Source of the DNA: Trema orientale
Lineage: Eukaryota > Streptophyta > Magnoliopsida > Rosales > Cannabaceae
NCBI GenBank assembly: GCA_002914845.1
Contig: JXTC01000318.1
Location: 273,951-337,950, forward strand
Direction: 5' to 3'
DNA length: 64,000 bases
A program made the position numbers and the translations under genes. Each line of letters starts with the position of its first letter. The first letter of the stretch is position 1. Shown here piece by piece: positions 59,801-64,000 of this stretch. A model generated the notes under the pieces. That model did not search any database, was not told where the DNA came from, and worked only from the letters and a program-made list of their open reading frames with translations.

Positions 59801-60670
59801 TGAATTCATACATATATGTCTGATATTTTAGGTGTCCACTTCAAGAAGGCGCTCTTTGTACCCAACACATCCCTTGGTCACAAGGTTGGATCTCATTCTT
59901 TGCCACCGACTGAAAGTGATTTGTCGTGGCAGTTCACTTTGCAAAGGGTATGGGAGAACCTCATGCAGCCAAACAAAGGTAAGAAATCAGTGGTGGTAAG
60001 GTAACTAATTTTGAAGAATAAATATGTAAAAATTTGGATTATCACACAACATAATCTCACCTTGCCAAATTTAAAAGCATATGAGCTATTTATGTAGGTT
60101 TGGCCCATTAAAGATTATAAGAATAACTTCTTAATTAAATTTTTTGTATAAAAGAACACCTTTTGATTTCAACTATAATGACGTTAATTACTCGTATAGT
60201 TTGTTTGGGGGAACTAGGGTGATTTTTGAATTGCGACTGCACTCTAATGGATTGCTACATACCCATCCAGGGATTAAGCCACTTTTAGTTCTCTTGATTT
60301 GACATTAATACGTATCATAAATCAGGAGGTGATGGCAAGCCAACAGTTGATGTTGGTGACAACTTAGAGGATGAATCGGAAATGTGTGTCAGAAGTGGTG
60401 AAACCAGTGCAGTATTTTCTTCTGTCCCATTAGCTATTAAATGGCTCCGGGACACTGTCCAACAGAATCAATCTGTTCGTTTTGAGGTAATGCTGATTCT
60501 TTTGGTACCCTCTCCCACACTTGGGCAGGAGAATCTTATATGTTATTCACTGACTGTATACATCTATTAATTCTCATATATAGCTTCCAATTTTCTTCTT
60601 AATTTATTAGGTCCTTGTAACTGGTTCTTTATACCTTGTGGGTGACGTGTTGAAATTGGTCAAGAAGTGA
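53852..60670 (+). CDS. FPGS (FPGS3/DFD-like): Folylpolyglutamate synthase, copy B (cytosolic type)
   Basis: Sixteen exons: 53852-53861, 53978-54114, 54552-54617, 54804-54913, 55286-55346, 55602-55685, 55815-55871, 55959-56019, 57893-57939, 58045-58122, 58551-58715, 58794-59057, 59296-59374, 59832-59978, 60326-60486, 60611-60670; 528 aa. Exon sizes equal those of copy A except exon 2 (12 nt longer). The frame is open throughout and the P-loop, EKAGIFK and DGAHSPES motifs are kept, so it is probably functional. Two signature residues differ from copy A and the usual plant sequence: LGGLFDATN has Leu169 where copy A has Lys165, and [11 protein letters not shown] has Asn99 for Asp95. Intron 8 is 1,873 nt against 407 in copy A because it holds a SINE and a 1.3-kb insertion. 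The donor after exon 2 (AAG/GTTTTT) is weak. No transit peptide is seen. Confidence 0.93.
56166..56328 (+). mobile_element. tRNA-derived SINE in FPGS-B intron 8
   Basis: About 163 bp with a Pol III A box (TAGCTCAGTTGG, 56179-56190), a B box (GGTTCAAACC, 56231-56240), a GT-rich middle and an A-tail (56311-56328). It is flanked by an exact direct repeat TACTGTAGTCTGTCA (56151-56165 and 56329-56343). The matching place in FPGS-A (about 50201-50240) has the uninterrupted sequence, so this is a true insertion with an empty-site control. Confidence 0.92.
56536..57854 (-). mobile_element. 1.3-kb insertion in FPGS-B intron 8, LTR-like
   Basis: Comparison with intron 8 of copy A shows about 1.32 kb of extra DNA, bounded by TTTAAATT on both sides (56528-56535 and 57855-57862). 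On the minus strand it has CTATAAATAGGAGGC followed by a CT-rich leader, as in an LTR promoter and R region, so a solo LTR is the best guess. The 8-bp flanking repeat and possible GATTACTT/GATACTT ends would instead fit a hAT-like element. A 124-codon minus frame inside has no domain I know. Confidence 0.5.
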
Positions 60671-61256
60671 GGCATCAAATCAAGTTTAACCCTCCACAGT
60701 CGCAGGTTCTTCTTCCTTAACTAGGCAGAAGAATCATACGTTGTCTCAAGTTTCCTTTGGTCTAAGTGTCTCTTGATGGGTTAATTACCTTTTCATACCA
60801 TGTAGTTCGGCTGTTTGCTCAATTTGTATTTTGCATTTTGGCTATTACCAATATCATCCTTTAAATTTAGAACTTGTGTTAAATTTATACCTTTGAAAAT
60901 TGACACTATTTTGAGTTTACTGAAATAACCTTTAAAACTAAATAAAAACGGAGTTCAAAGAATCAAAAGTAAAACTGTGACAAGGATGCCTTATTGTTTG
61001 GACTTTCATCAAGGATACGCCTAGGATAGAAACAGTCACAATAAATGGATAACATCTTCAACGAATTGATGACTTAGGGAAGGCTTGGCCTCCAGAAGAT
61101 TAGTAGCTTTTCCAAGCAAGGATTGAATGAAAACTTTTAACAAAACATTAGGGTTGATTGTAAGCTGAGGGTTTAGGTTTAGGGTTTAAGGGTATAAATG
61201 GTTTACGGTATTTTGGGTTTGGTTTAGGGTATATATATATATATATATTCATATAT
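60671..61256. other. 3' region of FPGS-B and spacer
   Basis: Holds the 3' UTR and AT-rich spacer. TTTAGGGTTTAAGGG and related telomere-like words lie at 61150-61230, followed by an AT microsatellite (61229-61248). No gene is seen. Confidence 0.4.
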
Positions 61257-61400
61257 GGTTGCCAATCCAGTAGATATTTTTTTTATCTATGTAGAAGTAA
61301 TTTTTTTTTAGCCGTTGGATTACCATATTTTTTTTTACCTATGTATAGGTACTAATGATGTGCATGAAAAGACGTGCATCATTAATATTATTTTTCTCTT
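61257..61400. mobile_element. Partial MITE of the GGTTGCCAAT / GGGCACCAAT family
   Basis: GGTTGCCAATCCAGTAGATA is followed by T-rich sequence, AGCCGTTGGAT and CATGAAAAGACGT. The reverse complement of the copy at 22977-23218 has the same words in the same order (CTATCCAATAGG, AACCGTTGAAT, CATGAAAAGACGT). The right end is not recognisable. Confidence 0.55.
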
Positions 61401-61489
61401 ACTTTTTACTATTTCTCTCTCTGCGTTAATTATGTATTACTAAATATAATTTTCCAATTAATTACGTGAGGTGATAGTGCGGAAATAGT

Positions 61490-64000
61490 AAAAATGACAC
61501 AAGATATTTTTACTTTGTTCAATTATCTCCTAATAACTTACGTTCAAGGGGCCATGGCCAGAGAAAATAAACACTATTAGTAAAGTTTGAATGAATATAA
61601 TCACCAATTTGACTTATACAATAAAAAGACACTCTCTTTTGATTGTCGCGATGTGGATGTATTCCTTCACCACCGTGTCTAGTGAGCACCACTCATCTTA
61701 GATTGACTTCGTTTTTCTGAAATCCCTTAAGGTACTTGAAGTCAATCTTCTCCCGAAGATTTTGTGTTCGTCCTCCGGATGAACATTCACGGTCAAGCTT
61801 TCCTTGACTTTGTTTGATCCTTCACTCGTGAACTCTTTTCACAGCTACGGATTGATCTTCTCCCGAAGATATTCAGCACCTCTCCCGAAGTACTTTATCA
61901 TACGACTAGGACTACTCCTAAGTCTAAGAAAATGGCTATAAGAAAATTCTTTCTTTTACACTCAATAGCCAAAATACAATAAGTGGTCTCTCTACCGAAA
62001 GCTACTTTTAAGTGACCTTTAAATATAGTAAGAGAGCAAGCTTTCACTTTAGGATTATACAAAATAACATTTAAGAGAATTTAATGTTGATTAGAAGACT
62101 TACAAGATCAGCCAAATTCGTTACCAAACTTAGAAAACTGATATGAAAACGAATTGTTGATTCTGTCCACGAGTTGCAACATGATCTGTCAACCCATTCA
62201 TGTTGGAACCAAAAAGGAAACTTCCAGATTTTTTTTCTGAAACAAAACAATCAGTTACTCAGACCTTTTGATAGCTTATGGCATGAGTTAGAGTAACTTT
62301 AAATAATAAGAATCAGCACAAATTAGTTAAAGAATCTTCCATAAAAGATAATCACATAAAATATTCATTTAAAGGATTTTCCTTAATAAAAATAAAATAT
62401 AAACAGATACTCAGAATTAATTTTGGTAAGAGTCGCTTACCCATTCTTATACTTAATGAAATCAATATCATTATGATCCTTCTCTTTTCTCTTTCATGAC
62501 TCCTCCTTAGAAAAACTCTCCCTCACTAAATGACATGGGCATCATAAAGGAAGGAAAGAAATATGTCTTCCATTAATTTGGAGGATTCATCACAAGTAAT
62601 AACTTCTGCAAAACTAGAGAGAGCATCAAAAAAAGCAGGAGAAAAAAAATAAATAATTTTTGTCACAGAGAAAATGGGTGAGACCAAATTGAGAAATAAA
62701 TTAGGGTTAGAACTATAATAAAAGAACTATGCACACACAACCCTTTAGTTACCCGAAATTGAAAAAGAAAATAAATTAGAGCAAAACAATTTTAGAAAAT
62801 CAAATAACCATCTTTTAGTACATGTTTCAACATATGATATTAACAAACAAACTTCACATTAACCATTTTTTAAAAAAAAATCATTTATTCCCATGTTATA
62901 ATATGCCTTATTTTGCCATAAAGTCAGAACTTTTTATATGGAAAGCTAGAATGAAAAATGGAAATTGATAAATTTATATTAATTATAAAATAATTTTAAA
63001 ATAGACAGACCTTACCATTTTTATCCTCTAAAATTTCTAGAAAATTTTAGATCAAATTAATCATCAAAAATTAAAAAATAACTGACGTACCTTATTTTGC
63101 TGATCTCAATGAAAATTCACATTTATACAGGCTTTTGTGTATGCTGTGATATCTTGAGTAGTACATCTTTATTTATTGCTACTGCATTTTTTTATTTTTT
63201 TTATAACAGAACAAAAATGAAGTACCCACAGTCAATAACTTTCACTCTATCACTGAGGTAGCCCTTTTCACATGGTAAATCGTCCTCTATTGTATTTGTG
63301 ATGCATAACATCGGATTACTCATGGATGACTTTCACACATCAGTGTAGGTAGCTTTTTCTGACTGTGGAGCCTGTTTACATATAAATTCTTTGCCAAGAT
63401 CAAACAACCAAAAGTTAGTCAGTCAAAATTCAATCTAAGAATTTCAATTTCTCCTTAAATATTCAAAGATTTTAAAAGGTAAGAACAACAAGAACTGTAC
63501 ATTTGAAAATTAATTCATAACTGACAAAAATTCATCTTTTTCCAAATTTCTTTTTAGCTTTCCAGACAAAAGTATCCTAACTTCAAAAGGCAAAATTTAG
63601 CATAAAACTAAAAGTAACAAATTACTTGGAACATATCCCTAAGGTTTTCCTTAAGGAATAAAAAATGAGCAAAGTCAAAAGATTTTGTGGAAATATCTGC
63701 AAGTTGTATCTCTGTTTCAATATTTTCAAAAATAATGATTTTATTTTAGGCTCAATCAAAGAAGAAAAGTGCACATATTTGTTCAAGTTCGTGTACTTTT
63801 TCCTTATAACCATGAAATCATCAATACTACCTGTTATCGGGTTAGACGGATGATTTTTCTTCACTTTGGATGGGGATTGTCTAGCAGATTGGATCATTGA
63901 TTGCAGCTACAGGTTCATCAGATGCATTCTCTTTCTGTTCAGTTGATGTTGCAACATCAATATTTAACATTGTAACATGACTGTGATGTAACATGCATTT
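61490..64000 (-). mobile_element. Ty1/copia-like LTR retrotransposon remnant (fossil), runs off the right edge
   Basis: On the minus strand 63600-63960 resembles parts of a plant copia polyprotein: a linker between integrase and reverse transcriptase (a KKNHPSNPITGSIDD-type phrase) and the very end of the RNase H domain (IQLADISTK, as in the family's QLADIFTK). The 3' non-coding part and probable LTR would run left to about 61490. There TCTCCCGAAGAT-type words repeat at 61750, 61860 and 61883. Much of the pol gene is not recognisable here. The element is broken in several places and looks old. The left limit is an estimate. Confidence 0.55.

Overview
This is nuclear DNA from a flowering plant, probably a eudicot. 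The genes have many short introns and GT-AG junctions, the intergenic DNA is AT-rich and full of plant transposon debris, and every gene is a familiar plant housekeeping type. I cannot name the species. One base is undetermined (n at 21076, in an intron).

Layout. 1-2338: GDP-mannose pyrophosphorylase (+). 2339-12054: gene-free, with a LINE-like remnant, tandem repeats and a tiny MITE. 12055-14348: CASP-like membrane protein (-). 14973-15459: TIR element. 15746-17387: mitochondrial matrix p32/MAM33-type protein (+). 18326-25138: delta-1-pyrroline-5-carboxylate synthetase, 20 coding exons (-), with two MITEs side by side in intron 6 and two GC-AG introns. 28458-32510: five-span Yip1-family protein (-). 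33001-43620: a chain of terminal-inverted-repeat elements, two of them Pack-MULE-like, one holding a 48-codon ARM-repeat (U-box type) host fragment and a roughly 103-bp minisatellite. 43747-43820: tRNA-Val(CAC) (-), with a partial duplicate beside it. 44925-45971: intronless GT47/exostosin glycosyltransferase (+). 48229-52833 and 53852-60670: two tandem, apparently intact folylpolyglutamate synthase genes (+), 16 coding exons each; the second carries a SINE and a 1.3-kb insertion in intron 8. 61490-64000: broken Ty1/copia-like remnant (-) entering from the right edge.

The genes do not form a pathway: GDP-mannose for cell wall, glycosylation and ascorbate; proline synthesis; folate polyglutamylation; membrane traffic; a mitochondrial matrix protein. 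What links them is probably conserved gene order. From memory, Arabidopsis has GMP, MAM33-like, P5CS and Yip1 or FPGS genes close together on chromosomes 2 and 3. All coding models were spliced by hand; reading frame closes at every junction in all seven multi-exon genes. I found no obviously new system. The most unusual material is the nested TIR-element cluster at 33-43.6 kb.
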